The notes under the pieces are model-generated. The model had not been told where the DNA came from, ran no database searches, and worked only from the letters and a program-made list of their open reading frames with translations. From contig NC_134398.1 in assembly GCF_050003625.1 (NCBI RefSeq), forward strand, positions 25,947,211 through 26,011,210: a stretch of 64,000 nucleotides of DNA, written 5' to 3'. This document shows positions 22,738 to 34,782 of this stretch, piece after piece. The position numbers and the translations under genes were made by a program. This DNA comes from Haematobia irritans. Lineage: Eukaryota; Arthropoda; Insecta; Diptera; Muscidae. Position 1 is the stretch's first letter. Every line of letters begins with the position of its first letter.

Positions 22738-24885
22738 AATAAAATTTTGACAAAATTTTCTATAGAAATACAATTTTGACAAACGTTACTATAGAAATAA
22801 AATGTTGACAAAGTTTTCTATAGAAATAAAATTTTGACAAAATTTTCTATAGAAATAATATTTTGACAAAATTTTCTAAAGAAATAAAATGTTGATAAAA
22901 TTTTCTAAAGAAATAAAATTTTGACAAAATTTGCTATAGAAATAAAATTTTGACAAAATTTTCTATAGAAATAAATTTTTGACAAAATTTTCTATAGAAA
23001 TAAAATGTTGACAAAATTTTCTATAGAAATAAATTTTTCACAAAAGTTACTATAGAAATACAATTTTGACAATAGTTACTATAGAAATAAAATTTTGACA
23101 AAGTTTTCTATAGAAATACATTTTTGTCAAAATTTCCTATAGAAATAAATTTTTGACAAAATTTTCTATAGAAATAAAATATTGACACAAGTTACTATAG
23201 ATATAAAATTTTGACAAAGTTTTCTATAGAAATAAAATTTTGACAACATTTTCTATAGAAATAACATTTTTACAAAATTTTCTACAGAAATAAATTTTTG
23301 ACAAAATTTTCTATAGAAATACAATTTTGACAAAAATTACTATAGAAAAAAAATTTTGACGAAAGTTACTATAGAAATACAATTTTGACAAAAGTTACTA
23401 TAGAAATACAATTTTGACAAAGTTTTCTATAGAAATAAAATTTTGACAAAATTTTCTATAGAAACAAATTTTTGATAAAATTTTCTATAGAAATACAATT
23501 TTGACTAAAGTTACTATAGAAATAAAATTTTGTCAAAGTTTTCTATAGAAATAAATTTTTGACAATATTTTCTATGGAAATAAATTTTTGACAAAAGTTA
23601 CTATAGAAATACAATTTTGACAAAAATTACTATAGAAATAAAATTTTGACAAAGTTTTCTATAGAAATAAATTTTTGACAAAATTTTCTATAGAAATAAA
23701 ATATTGACAAAAGTTACTATAGAAATAAAATTTTGACAAAATTTTCTATAAAAATACAATTTTGACAAAATTTTCTATAGAAATAAATTTTTGACAAAAG
23801 TTACTATAGAAATACAATTTTGACAAAAGTTACTATAGAAATAAAAGTTTGACAAAATTTTATGTAGAAATAAAATTTCTATAGAAAAAAAATTTTAACA
23901 AAATTTTCTATAGAAATAAAATTTTGACAAAATTTTCTATAAAAATAAAATTTTGACAAAATTTTCTATAAAAAAAAATTTGATAAAATTTCCCATAGAA
24001 AAAAATTTTAACAAAATTTTCTATAGAAATAAAATTTTGTCAAAATCTTCTATAGACATAAAATTTTGACAAAATTTGCTATAGAAATAAAATTTTAACA
24101 AAATTTTCTATAGAAATAAAATTTTGACAAAATTTTCTATAGAAATAAAATTTTCACAAAATTTTCTATAGAAATAAATTTTTGACAAAATTTTCTATAG
24201 AAATAAAATGTCGACAAAATGTTCTATAGAAATAAAATTTTGAAAAAATATTCTATAGAAATAAATTTTTGACAAAATTTTCTATAGAAATAAAATTTCG
24301 ACAAAATTTTGTATAGAAATAAAATTTTGATAAAATTTTCTATAGAAATAAAATTTTGACTAAATTTTCTATAGAAATAAAATTTTGACAAAATTTTCTA
24401 TAGAAATAAAATTTTAACAAAATTTTCTATAGAAATAAAATTTTGATAAAATGTTCTATAGAAATAAGATTTTGACAAAATTTTCTATAGAAATAAAATT
24501 TTGACAAAATTTTCTATAAAAATAAAATTTTGATAAAATTTCCCATAGAAAATAATTCTAACAAAATGTTCTATAGAGTTAAAATTTTGACAAAATTTTC
24601 TATAAAAATAAAATTTTGACAAAATTTTCTATAAAAATAAAATTTTGACAAAATTTTTTATAAAAATAAAATTTTGATAATATTTCCCATAGAAAAAAAT
24701 TCTAACAAAATTTTCTATAGAAATAAAATTTTGACAAAATTTGCTATAGAAATAAAATTTTAACAAAATTTTCTATAGAAATAAAATTTTGACAAAGTTT
24801 TGTATAGAAATAAAATTTTGAGAAAATTTTTTATAGAAAAATTTTTTGACAAAAATTCAGATAGATATAAAATTTTCAAAAAAAA
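22738..24885 (+). repeat. 29-bp array R5 (right part)
   Basis: About 70 units of the AAATTTTGACAAAATTTT type with the CTATAGAAATA spacer. A sub-block alternates AAAGTTACTATAGAAATA and AAATTTTCTATAGAAATA units (about 22780-23860), showing a two-unit (58-bp) higher-order pattern in places. Confidence 0.92.
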
Positions 24886-26270
24886 CATCTTAAATGTTGT
24901 GTAAATTGCGTATATTAAAATTTAGGTTGTGTATAATCTTTCATGTTAGGTCAATATTTTTTTTCAGTGTATCATTACTTATCGTAAATTTTACGCAAAA
25001 CCTTCATCTAGTATCGTTCCGCAACCACCATATTTGCCTTCTGGCATTAAACCCGAATTTCCTATTCTTCTTGAAACTGACTTTAAAAACTATTAGGAAA
25101 TTAAAAAAAATATTGGGCACAAGTCGATTACTTGAGGAGGTAATATAGATTTGCGTCTCTAAATAAAGAATTTTAAAATTATACAAAAAAGTCTTACTCA
25201 CAGTCAAAGGCCGACCCAATTAACGACTATATTGGATTTTACACATTTCTTTGTTCTTAACAATATCGTATAATCAGAATTTTTTGAAATCCAAATATAT
25301 GGGTATAGGTTAGTTAGTTAGGTGCATAATGTGTAGCCATACGTTAAACTGATTAACGAAATTCCTCAAAGTTTTTCTAAATAGGGTTTGCCTTCCACAC
25401 TCAAATTTCAAGGTCGTGTTATCGTAATATTTGTGGTCAAGAGGCAGGCGAGTTGCTTTACGATTTCTGTAAATGCAACTAAAGTCCTTTATTCATTTAG
25501 TAAATTGTAGATTTTCGTAAACTATTTTTTGTCATTATTTAATTTTATTTTTAGATTTTCTTTAAAATTTTCAAAAAGAAAGAATGAAACTCATAACCAC
25601 AACAACTAAAAATAATGAAAGCCCTATGAAATCTTATGACAGTTCTAGAGAATTTATATCAGCTAGATTTATTAATATATTTCAAAAGATTTCGAATGAC
25701 AACACCAAACCACATATCACTACTTACCTCCCTTGTCCCTTGAGGTTTTCTATATATATATAAACCCCCCTCTTTCGGCAGAGTAGATAAATATTCCAGT
25801 TGTGTTTTATGTTTGGTACTACAAAAATTTTATTTATTTTATTTATTTGCGTGCTATGTCTGTTTTGTAGTTGTTGAAGTTTTTTTATAGCGGTTGTTGT
25901 TTTGGATGTTCTAGTTTTTATATATTTATCTGGACAAATTATAAACGGTTATTATTTTTCGTTTTAGTTATTTTTTGTTTGTTTTTACTTGTTTTTTCTT
26001 TTTTGATTTTAGGTTTTCCACTTTAATGTTTGGAGGTATAAAAACGTTTAACTGCATCGGCATATGAACATGAACTAAAATCCATTTTTTTCTACCACTT
26101 TCTAGAGTAACTAGCTTCCTTGGGTATAAATGAAGGTAAATACATGTAGGGTGGAATACAAACAGAGTTAAGTAAAATTTTTGGATACATTATGGGGTTT
26201 TACTATGCCCACAGCAAAAGACCTGCGAACATATCTGGCACAAGGCGCTATGTGCTGAGAGTATTTATGG
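24886..26270. other. Unassigned AT-rich sequence
   Basis: No gene or known repeat is recognised. Short frames overlap on both strands near 24894-25219 without family motifs. A poly-T/GTTT-rich tract lies at ~25830-26020. Confidence 0.4.
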
Positions 26271-26458
26271 ATTCTAAAGAAAGTATACTAGAATAAGATC
26301 TAATTTGTTTCCATTCCCTGTTTTTAAGCTAGACCTCGTCCTCTTCACCGATATGGTTATCTCTTTGCCTGGTAAAGGCACAAAGCTAGTATTCAAAGTC
26401 CCATCACTCTCAAAACAAGCCCTACATGAACTATCCTCTTCTCTTCCTATTCGGTGCA

Positions 26459-27834
26459 TACACCCAGAAAAAAGTGCCTTCGAAACTAAAGGAAAAAATG
26501 TTTATCACTTTAGTTTAGCTATTTTATTTCCATTAAGTTAAATTTTTGTGTGAAATAATAAAATTTAGTTGTTTCAGTAAAAAATCCTAAACTGAAAGCA
26601 GTTAGGAATAGTTCATTAACTAGAATAAGGCATGGAATTTTACTAATACTGTTTTCTTCGCTGGGTATAAGAATTTACTACTGAACAAGAAAATGTTATT
26701 CACTGATAACAAAGCATTCGTAAAAATAAACAAAAACCGAACTAAAACCAAGTTTCCTCAAATTTAGTAAAATTTTTTATAAAATGTCTTCCTTTATTAT
26801 AGAATGCTTATCATACATACGAATAACACTTGTCATAGAAAAACATTTTAGTTCATTCGTACTAAGAAGTATTCAATCCTTTCAAAACTTAAGGAAACAA
26901 ACTTGTTAGAATATAGGAAATTTTCCTATATTTCTTTTATCTACCTGTTATCGATGTAATCGATATGTTTGCGCGTGGGTTGTTTTTTTAGTTGGAATCG
27001 CGATGTTATGGTATACGGAGAGATTGCTAAAAAATAATATAGTAAAATAATATAATAAATAACAAATAAAATATTTGTTATTTTAAATTAGTGAGAACAT
27101 TTTTCGTTTTTTTTTTTTCAAAATTATTGAACATAAATAACAAACAATAAGACTATCAATGTTCGTGATTGTGTATAAAGAAAGAAAACTGCAATTATCA
27201 GGTAACATTCATACAGAGACGCTATCTTTTTGTGAAAAAATTGGTTTAACATTTTTTATATTTGTAGGTATTGAAATTGTAAAAGGAGGACAAAATCGTT
27301 ACACAGCAACTTATTAAAAGTGAAAGGTAAAAGAAGAATAAAAAATGTGTTTTACAGTTGATGACATTACATGGAAATTGGAAATAGAGGTATAATAAAC
27401 TAATATTTCAAGGCCAGTCGATGCTGTTAATTCTTAATAAATATATTTAATATATTAATAAAACATGTCTTTTATTGAAGAAAAAGTGCCTATATAAATA
27501 AATAAAACTGTATTTAAAAACGAAGGTAAGCGGTTCTAATTTTGAAGTAAAAGGTTTACCAAAAAAATTTGTAAGATTTGTCCAAATGAATGAAAAAAGT
27601 TCAATAAAATCATTACATATATTAATTCAATTCAGTTTAATTTTTTCATTCTGTAGTATAGTGGTATATAAATATAGGAAAATGTTAACTAATATATGGA
27701 ATGCATTCTACCTAATTTCTACGAAAATCACATCGTTCAAACAAATAAAAATGTCTTTGGCGCTATACGAAGTTCAGCTTTCTTCACAATGAGTTCATTT
27801 TAACTTAAAGAAGTGGTCACTTTTTTCTGGGTGT
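26459..27834. mobile_element. TIR element F, copy 1
   Basis: The ends are perfect inverted repeats: ACACCCAGAAAAAAGTG at 26461 and CACTTTTTTCTGGGTGT ending at 27833. Length is ~1.38 kb, with no transposase frame. Its right ~360 bp reappears inverted at 32103-32462. It interrupts a segment of the LINE relic: flanking CCTATTCGG and GCTCTCTATTCTAG are contiguous in the related copy at 28596. Confidence 0.7.
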
Positions 27835-27996
27835 ATGCGCTCTCTATTCTAGATGATCGGCTCATTATTCCCACGGCCATCCTCACTGTTGTCCAACTCT
27901 CTATGAGTAGTTATCCAGGCTTATTCTTGTCTGGGTTACCCCATACTATTTCGTCGACCGGTCCGAAGGTCGCATTCATCCACATCGCTCTATGTG

Positions 27997-28535
27997 CCCA
28001 GCAAAAAAAGCGTCGTCAAAAAAGTAATGAAAATGTTCTTTTTAGATCCGGAAGTGGTGCAAAATTGACACAGAAGCAGTGTATTTAACATGGGCTTGTC
28101 ATAGGAGGGAAGTCCTCCATTTCAACAGCCGTTGAACTAAATTTGCATCACCTCTTTAGGTATGATCCGAATTCAATGTTTTGGGTGTAAATTAAAAAAT
28201 TCTGTGATATTTTGTCAAATAAATAATTTTTATAATTTTTTATAATTTTTAATGGATTCTAACGCTTGTCGGAAATGTTTGACCTCAAATATTTTCAAAA
28301 ATTCACAATTTTTTCAGATTGGATTTGACATTATTTTCGACAAAATTTTATGATTTGTACCGTTTTATTAATTCTTACTCTGTTTTTAACCTATTTGAAA
28401 CAAAAAATGTTAAAATTACCCATTAAAAGTATGAAAAACCTGGGTAGTTAAAATAAAGAACATCATTGGGAGTGCATCTTCTGGAAGTGCTTTTAAAGTT
28501 GTACCTTTGGAAGAACTTCCAAATTTTTTGCTGGG
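27997..28535 (+). mobile_element. TIR element G, copy 1
   Basis: It starts CCCAGCAAAAAAAG and ends TTTTTTGCTGGG, giving a 12-bp inverted terminus and a length of ~539 bp. Interior landmarks are GATCCGGAAGTGGTGCAAAA and GAACATCATTGGGAGTGCAT. The same element recurs at 43988-44554 and, in pieces, at 45861-46630. It has no coding capacity. It lies inside the LINE relic. Confidence 0.75.
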
Positions 28536-28999
28536 TGTTGACTCTATTGGCTTTTCGTTCTCTAAACACACCCTACATGTACCATCCTCTGTTGCTCCTA
28601 TTCGGCACATTTTTGCTCTCTTTTCTAGGTGGCTAGGTCATTATTCCATTGGCCCTCCTGACTGTTGTCTTATTCTCCATGAGTGATTTTCAAGTATGTT
28701 TCTTGTCTGGGTCTCCATAACGAATACACTAACTTGTTCCCAAGCTAGACCATGTCCAGAATCACCTCTTTACCGACATGGTTAACTCTTTGTCTGTTAA
28801 AGGCAGGACAGTGTACCAGGTCTCATCATCCTCAAAACACGTCCTACATGGGCCATCCTTTGATGCTCCCATTCGGAAAAGATTTTACCTCATAGTATTT
28901 TTGATGAGATTCGGACCGTTGCATTCGTATGTATAGGAATACATAGATTTTTGAATATCGCGTGCCCCTTCATTCTACTCGACCTGCGTTGCTTCTAGG

Positions 29000-29120
29000 A
29001 CTTTGTCTTTTCTTAGTTCAATTCCTTATGTGTCCCAGCTCTTATCTTCAGTTCATTTAACTTTACATTTCCCTTTATACCGACAAGTCCCGGCACCCAT
29101 AACATATGATGCGGATCCTG
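29000..29120 (-). pseudogene. LINE RNase H relic, WVPG motif
   Basis: The minus strand between about 29115 and 29023 reads HHMLWVPGLVGIKGNVKLNE followed by LKIRAGTHKELN and a stop. This matches the WVPGHxGIxGNExADxLA segment of the RNase H domain found in some LINE clades (R1/I/LOA type), with His and the Asp/Glu metal ligands replaced. It is a decayed fragment continuing from the DGSK motif near 30690, separated from it by a 29-bp array. Confidence 0.65.
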
Positions 29121-29514
29121 GTGTATTCCCAATATTCGTTGTTGATGTGGCCCTTTGGAGTTGTTTATGTTTTCGAGGTTTTCAGGAAACCTTAAATGGG
29201 CATTCGCAGTCTTTGAACCGAGTTGAAAAGCCTGTGTCAGCCCTAGGCAGTAGATCCGATTTCAGTGAGGGCAAATTTTCGAATATTCGTTATTCATGCT
29301 TTTGCATTCCAATACGGTTTGCGATCGAACCTTAATGACTGCTTTTACCTTTAATGCGCTCCCGCAAACTGAGAAAATGTTGAAGTTTTGTGGTCTCGTG
29401 TCATTTCCGCGCGATTTAACACATTCCGTTATGGGACGCACTTCCGCCTGCAGAATCTACAAAAATAATCTACCAAAGTTTGGAGAAAATATTACCAAAA
29501 ACTAAATAAAAAAA

Positions 29515-30540
29515 AATATTTTGCAAAATTTTATTTCAATAGAAAATTTTGTCAATACTTTATTTCTATAGAAAATTTTGTCAACATTTTATTTTATTCG
29601 TTTTGTTTTGTTATTGTTGATAATTACTGATAATTGGTTGATAGTTTTGCTGCAAGTAGAGGATGCTGATGAGGAATGCGGTAATTCCGAAACGTGCGTC
29701 CATCCAACCATCTTGCGGTCTATAGGGCTTCGCCCAAATAAATTTGACAAACATTCTTTTCCTCTGTTGGTTAAGCTACACTTGTAGTTTAGTCAATGTA
29801 AAATTTTATTTCTAAAAAAATTTTTGTCAACATTTTATTTCTATAGAAAAGTTTGTCACAATTTTATTTCTATAACAAAATTTTACTTCTATAAAGAAAA
29901 TTTTGTCAAAATTTTATTTCTATAACAATTTTGTCAAAATTTTATTTCTATAACAATTTTGTCAAAATTTTATTTCAGTGGAAAATTTTGTTAATTTTTT
30001 TTTTTATAAAAAATTTGTCAAAATTTTATTTCTATAGAGAAATTTGTCAAAATTTTATTTCTATAGACAATTTTGTAAAAATTTTATTTCTATAGAAAAT
30101 TTTTTAAAAATTGTATTTCTATAGAAAATTTTGTAAAAAATTTATTTCTGTAGAAAATTTTGTACAAATTTTATTTCTATAGAAAATTTTATAAAAATTT
30201 TATTTCTATAGAAAATGTTGCCAATATTTTATTTCTATAAAAATTTTTGCAAAATTTTAATACTATAGAACATTTTGCAAAATTTTATTTCTATAGAAAA
30301 TGTTGTCAAGATTTTATTACTATAGAAAATTTTATTTCTATAGAAGATTTTGTCAAAATTTTATTTCAATAGAAATGTTTTAAAAAAATTTATTTCTATT
30401 GAAAATTTTGTTAAAATTTTATTTCTATAGAAAGTTTTGTTAAAATTTTATTTTATAGAAAATTTTGTCAAATTTTATTTTATGGAAAATTTTGTCAAAA
30501 TTTTATTTCCATAAAAAATTTTGTCAACTTTTTTTTTCTA
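29515..30540 (-). repeat. 29-bp array R6, reverse polarity
   Basis: Units read CTATAGAAAATTTTGTCAAA, so the array is inverted relative to R1-R3. It contains element E copy 3 at 29588-29800 and separates two pieces of the same LINE RNase H domain. Confidence 0.9.
29588..29800 (-). mobile_element. Element E, copy 3 (inverted, partial)
   Basis: This is the reverse complement of the element at 687-1149: TAGAGGATGCTGATGAGGAA, CCGAAACGTGCGTCCATCCA, GTTGGTTAAGCTACACTTGT. It is embedded in a 29-bp array that is itself inverted, so element and array keep the same relative orientation as at 687. That suggests they moved or duplicated together. Confidence 0.65.
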
Positions 30541-30589
30541 TTTATGAGTTACCTCTTAGTTTTTAGTTTTTTGGTAGAATTCTACCAAC

Positions 30590-30790
30590 TATGGCCACGG
30601 TTGGCTGTGGTTCCGGTAATCGGAACAGTTTCTCGATTTATTGATTCTCCACATATACGCTCAGTTCCGTCATCTTAACTAACTTCGATCCATCGGTATA
30701 GTAACTGTTCTGGGGTTCCATTTGCCAGGACCATCCCACTCAGGTATACGATCATGGATTGTTACGACATTCACCTTTACACACACCGTT
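30590..30790 (-). pseudogene. LINE RNase H relic, YYTDGSKL motif
   Basis: The minus strand reads SIHDRIPEWDGPGKWN and then, after a frameshift, NSYYTDGSKLVKMTELSVYV ENQ-stop, followed by KLFRLPEPQPTVA. This matches the start of a LINE RNase H domain (TDGSK with the first catalytic Asp). A frameshift and a stop show it is dead. It continues, after array R6, with the WVPG motif near 29090. Confidence 0.65.
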
Positions 30791-30899
30791 TTTCCTATAA
30801 TCCTTTAATGCTTCGTCATTTTCGTGTTTTTGTTCATTGCCCCAACATCTTCTGAACCTATAGGTCTTAAATGTTTGACGTTGTCTTCATTTCCCCAGT

Positions 30900-32102
30900 T
30901 ACGATGTAATTACGATGCAATATTTTAACTCATAATGTTCATAGTAATGATATCATGATATATGTATGCGTAGTTGTATACAAAAGTAACTTAGTTCACT
31001 TTACATTTGACATCAAATGGGAATTCACATATATTTTCAAATATTAAATATAGAAAAAATTATTAACTATATGATATATAATTACAACAACAATAACATG
31101 GGTAATAACTCATACGAGACTCATTTGTCGCGAAGCATTTGTACCCCAAAACACCTGATTTTAGGAGCACATTAGAGAGGAAGAGAGTAGAATAAATTTG
31201 CTGAGAACGAGATTCCTTTGACCTACGTATCCCATCCATATTGTTGCTAAGCTTTAGTTATTGACAAAAATGAGTATGAGAGTGCATTAACTCACCCAGG
31301 TTCTCTCTATTTACCCCATGAAAGCTTTGGTCATATTATTTGATTTGATTGTGAAATGAATCCGCTTACCTTATCAGCCTATATTGTATTCTTAAACGGT
31401 TATCAGTCGAATGAACATGAGTGTGTAGATACGTATGGGTGTATGTGGAAGGCAAAAGAAGATAGCTGGTGATATTAGTACTCAAAACTTTACCTTTGTT
31501 GTTAGTGTTGTATTATGTTGAAAGGTTATTGTTGGTGTTAAATTTGTTGTTGTAATTGTATTATTTTCCCTGTCTAGGATTATTCACCATTGTCAAGAAT
31601 AATCACGCATTGTTATTTCGCGATGACGATAGAACAAACCATAGAATTACTATAGTCCACCATTTAGCATATTGCGTATATTATTGAAAACAAATTTGAG
31701 CTAATATCTCGTCACTAAAAAGCATTCTTCAGATAAAGTTAATGTGAGACACAAGATAGGAGAATATGAGGGTTTAGTTATTACAGACAATTGTTTTTTA
31801 TGTTGGTATTTTTTTTTTTGGACAAGATTAGATTAGGAAAATTCAATGACTTTATGCTTCGACCCCATCGAATAGTTTTACCGTTCGCTTTTGGAAAATT
31901 TGGTACATGAATAATCGCTATAGGAGGAGCTGGTATAACACGACATAAATAGTTGTGGCTTACGAAAAATTTGTGATGAATCACAGACGAGATCACAATC
32001 ACAATTCTTCGTAATCAAAAAACAAACAAAAAATGAATCGACACTCAAATTGATATAGGCTATTTCACTTAAAAATCTCCTTTTATGGAGAGAGAAAACT
32101 AT
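30900..32102. other. Unassigned sequence
   Basis: No gene, repeat or known element is recognised across this ~1.2 kb. It is moderately AT-rich, with a (GTT)n-like tract near 31497-31560. One minus-strand frame at 31781-32002 has no family motif. Confidence 0.35.
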
Positions 32103-32468
32103 ACACCCAGAAAAAAGTGACCCCTTCTTTAAGTTAAAATGAATTCATTGTGAAGAAAGTTGAACTTCGTATAGCGCCAAAGACATTTTTATTTTTTTGA
32201 ACGATGTGATTTTTGTAGAAATTAGGTAGAATGCATTTCATATATTAGTTAACATTTTTTCTATATTTATACTACCACTATACTACAGAATGAAAAAATG
32301 TAACTGAATTGAATTTATGTATGGATTGATTTTATTTAACTTTTTTTATTCATTTGGACAAATCTTACATATTTGTGGTAAACCTTTTACTTCAAAATTA
32401 GAAGTGCTTACCTATATTTTTAAATAAAATTTATTATTTATATAAGCAATTTTTTCTTCTATAAAATA
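32103..32468. mobile_element. TIR element F, copy 2 (one end), split by mariner
   Basis: It starts ACACCCAGAAAAAAGTGACC and runs as the reverse complement of 27470-27833 (shared GAACTTCGTATAGCGCCAAA region). At 32467 a TA is followed by the mariner. The F copy may resume at 33766 and extend, through two SINE insertions, to about 35044 (TTTTTACACTTATGTGT), but that far end is weak. Confidence 0.6.
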
Positions 32469-33763
32469 CAAGGGCGGTTCAGAAACTTCTTAGCCTATCA
32501 ATGAAAGAGAATAGTTAGTTTTTTCAAAAATATTTTTATTTTTCAATATAATCCCCTGAAACTTCAATACACTTAGTCCAACGCTTTTCTAGCAATTCTA
32601 TCCCTTGATTAAAATAGTTTTCCTCAAGGTCTTCAAAATAGTGGTTTACAACTGTAATTGCATCTTCATTTGAGGTAAAACGATTGCCAGCAAGGATTTT
32701 TTTTAGATTTGGGAACAAGTAAAAGTCACTGGGAGCTAAATTAGGAAAATAAGGTGGGTGGTCAAGCAACTCGTACTTTAATTCGTTGATTTTAGCCATT
32801 GTTAAAACACTCTTGTGCGCTGGTGCGTTGTCTTGATGAACAATTATTTTTTTGTGTTGTAAGCCAGGACGTTTTTCTCGAATTAAATGTACAAATTGAT
32901 CCAAAAGGTTGCAATAGTATTCTGAATTTACTGTTTTACCCTTTTGCAGATAGTCAATCAATAAAATACCTTCGAAGTCCCAAAAAGCTGTTGCCATAAC
33001 CTTACCAGCCGATTGAATTGTTTTTGCCTTCTTTGGGGCACTTCCTCCTGCTTCAGCCATTGTTTGGATTGTTCTTTTGTCTCTGGAGTATAGTGGTGGA
33101 TCCATGTCTCATCAACAGTTATGAAACGACGCTTAAAATCCATTTTATTTCGCTTAAAACGATCCAAACAAGCTTGAGAAATGTTTATTCTTATACGTTT
33201 TTGATCGACTGTTAACAAATGAGGCACCCATCCTGCAGAAAGCTTTTTCATCTGTAGTTCTTCATGCTAAATTATATGGACTCGATCATTTGAGATGCCC
33301 ATGATATTAGCAATTTCACGCACTTTTATTCGTCGATCATTTAATACCATATCATGCACTTTGGCTACAATTTCTGTTGTTGTTGCTGTTTTTGGACGTC
33401 CACTACGTGGTTCATCTTCAATGCTTGTACGACCACGTTTAAATTCAGCAACCCAATTTTTTACTGTTGCATATGAAGGAGCACTTTCACCTAATACATT
33501 CACCATATCATTATGAATTTCCTGTTCCGATAAACCTTTTTTATGTAAATATTTAATGACAGCACGCATTTCTAATTTTTCCATTGTAAAAAAATTGCGG
33601 ATGCGTCTTTTTTGAACACCTGTTTCTATATAAAGGAGTTGTCAGATCAAAACAAAATTTAACATGTGTTCATAAAAGAGATGGAAGTTTCCAAAACACT
33701 TAACTTTTTTCTGTTTATACCGCGCTTTTTGTGCTAGGCTAAGAAGTTTCCGAACTGCCCTCG
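32469..33763 (-). mobile_element. mariner element, 1295 bp, complete ends
   Basis: Both termini are present as ~29-bp inverted repeats: CAAGGGCGGTTCAGAAACTT at the left and, inverted, CGAGGGCAGTTCGGAAACTT at the right. TA is duplicated at 32467-32468 and 33764-33765. The length is typical for a mariner. It encodes one broken transposase on the minus strand and is inserted in element F. Confidence 0.92.
32536..33584 (-). pseudogene. mariner transposase (two lesions)
   Basis: The protein is a DD34D cut-and-paste transposase that would excise and integrate at TA. From the ATG at 33584 the N-terminal paired-type HTH region is intact (MEKLEMRAVIKYLHKKGLSE; EDEPRSGRPK as the linker motif). A TAG stop follows at about 33269, then reading resumes through WVPHL. 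The first catalytic Asp is in FITVDETWIHHYTPE. A single-base frameshift lies near 33055, then the second Asp is in VHQDNAPAH and the third in LAPSDFYLF, 34 residues apart. The usual YSPDLAPSD reads YFPNLAPSD. The rest runs to a stop at 32536. Only two lesions suggest recent inactivation. It is not of the Himar1 subfamily at 53256. Confidence 0.9.
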
Positions 33764-33844
33764 TATATCTAAGTTATATCGACCACTGTTCTTTTCTGCT
33801 TGTATATCTTAAATAGGACACAGTCAAAATCCACCCAGCCATTA

Positions 33845-34188
33845 GGTTAGGTTAGGTATAGTGGCAACCCGAGATTTCAGGCTCACTTAGACTATTCAGT
33901 CCATTGTGATACCACATTGGTGAACTTCTCTCTTATCACTGAGTGCTGCCCGATTCCATGTTAAGCTCAATGACAAGGGACCTCCTTTTTATAGCCGAGT
34001 CCGAACGGCGTTCCACATTGCAGTGAAACCACTTAGAGAAGCTTTGAAACCCTCAGAAATGTCACCAGCATAACTGAGGTGGGATAATCCACCGCTGAAA
34101 AACTGTTTGGTGTTCGGTCGAAGCAGGAATCTAACCCACGACCTTTTGTATGCAAGGCGGGCATGCTAACCATTGCAGCACGATGGCC
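33845..34188 (-). mobile_element. tRNA-derived SINE, copy 3
   Basis: It is the same family as 9215-9551, with the tail here as GGTTAGGTTAGG (minus-strand CCTAACCTAACC). A perfect 10-bp target duplication CCAGCCATTA flanks it at 33835-33844 and 34189-34198. Box A is slightly mutated (GCAGCACG on the plus strand). Confidence 0.85.
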
Positions 34189-34446
34189 CCAGCCATTACA
34201 TAATTTCCATTCCCAAAAGTTGTATTTGGTACATCATTCCTATGAAAGATGTATGTTTCTTTTAAATAAAGTTTCTTTAAATCAGCTTGTGGGTACCGAA
34301 AACTACGTTTTCTAAATATAACTGCTTGACTGCATGGGTTGTTGGTGGTGTGAAATTATAGAAAAATGCTAAAATCAATTTACACCGAAAAAAACAATAA
34401 ACTGTTATATAGGAAGAATGAACTAACTCGTACGAAAATTGAACTA

Positions 34447-34782
34447 GGTTAGGTTAGGTGGCAGCCCGGTGTATCAGGCTCACTTAGACTATTCAGTCCA
34501 TTGTGATACCACATTGGTGAACTTCTCTCTTATCACTGACTGCTGTCCGATTCCATGTTAAGCTCAATGACAAGGGACCTCCTTTTTATAGCCGAGTCCG
34601 AACGGCGTTCCACATTGCAGTGAAACCACTTAGAGAAGCTTTGAAACCCTCAGAAATGTCACCAGCATTACTGAGGTGGGATAATCCACCGCTGAAAAAC
34701 TGTTTGGTGTTCGGTCGAAGCAGGAATCGAACCCACGACCTTGTGTATGCAAGGCGGGCATGCTAACCATTGCACCACGGTG
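34447..34782 (-). mobile_element. tRNA-derived SINE, copy 4
   Basis: Same family and orientation as the copy at 33845, with intact boxes and a GGTTAGGTTAGG tail. A short repeat GAACTA flanks it (34441-34446, 34783-34788). Two SINE copies 260 bp apart in the same orientation lie in the putative element F. Confidence 0.82.

Larger units (their letters stand above)
26271..28880 (-). pseudogene. LINE 3' region, degenerate tandem copies with CX2C motif
   Basis: Three related segments (about 26325-26458 continued at 27835-27996, 28536-28735, and 28740-28880) share GCCCTACATG, CCTATTCGG and TCATTATTCC blocks. On the minus strand they read like MGRIGASKDGPCRTC followed by acidic residues. This resembles the C-terminal Cys motif that follows RNase H in some non-LTR retrotransposons. 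Upstream RNase H motifs at 29023-29115 and 30620-30770 support the idea. Elements F (26459) and G (27997) interrupt it. Frames are broken throughout. Confidence 0.4.

Noticed and set aside
22568..22811. Hydrophobic Phe-rich frames around the 22.4-22.7 kb foldback
   Set aside because: They run through the inverted arms and array and have no family motifs.
31781..32002. Minus-strand 73-codon frame with PAPPIAIIHVPNFPKANGK
   Set aside because: Isolated, no splice sites or homologous motif that I can identify.
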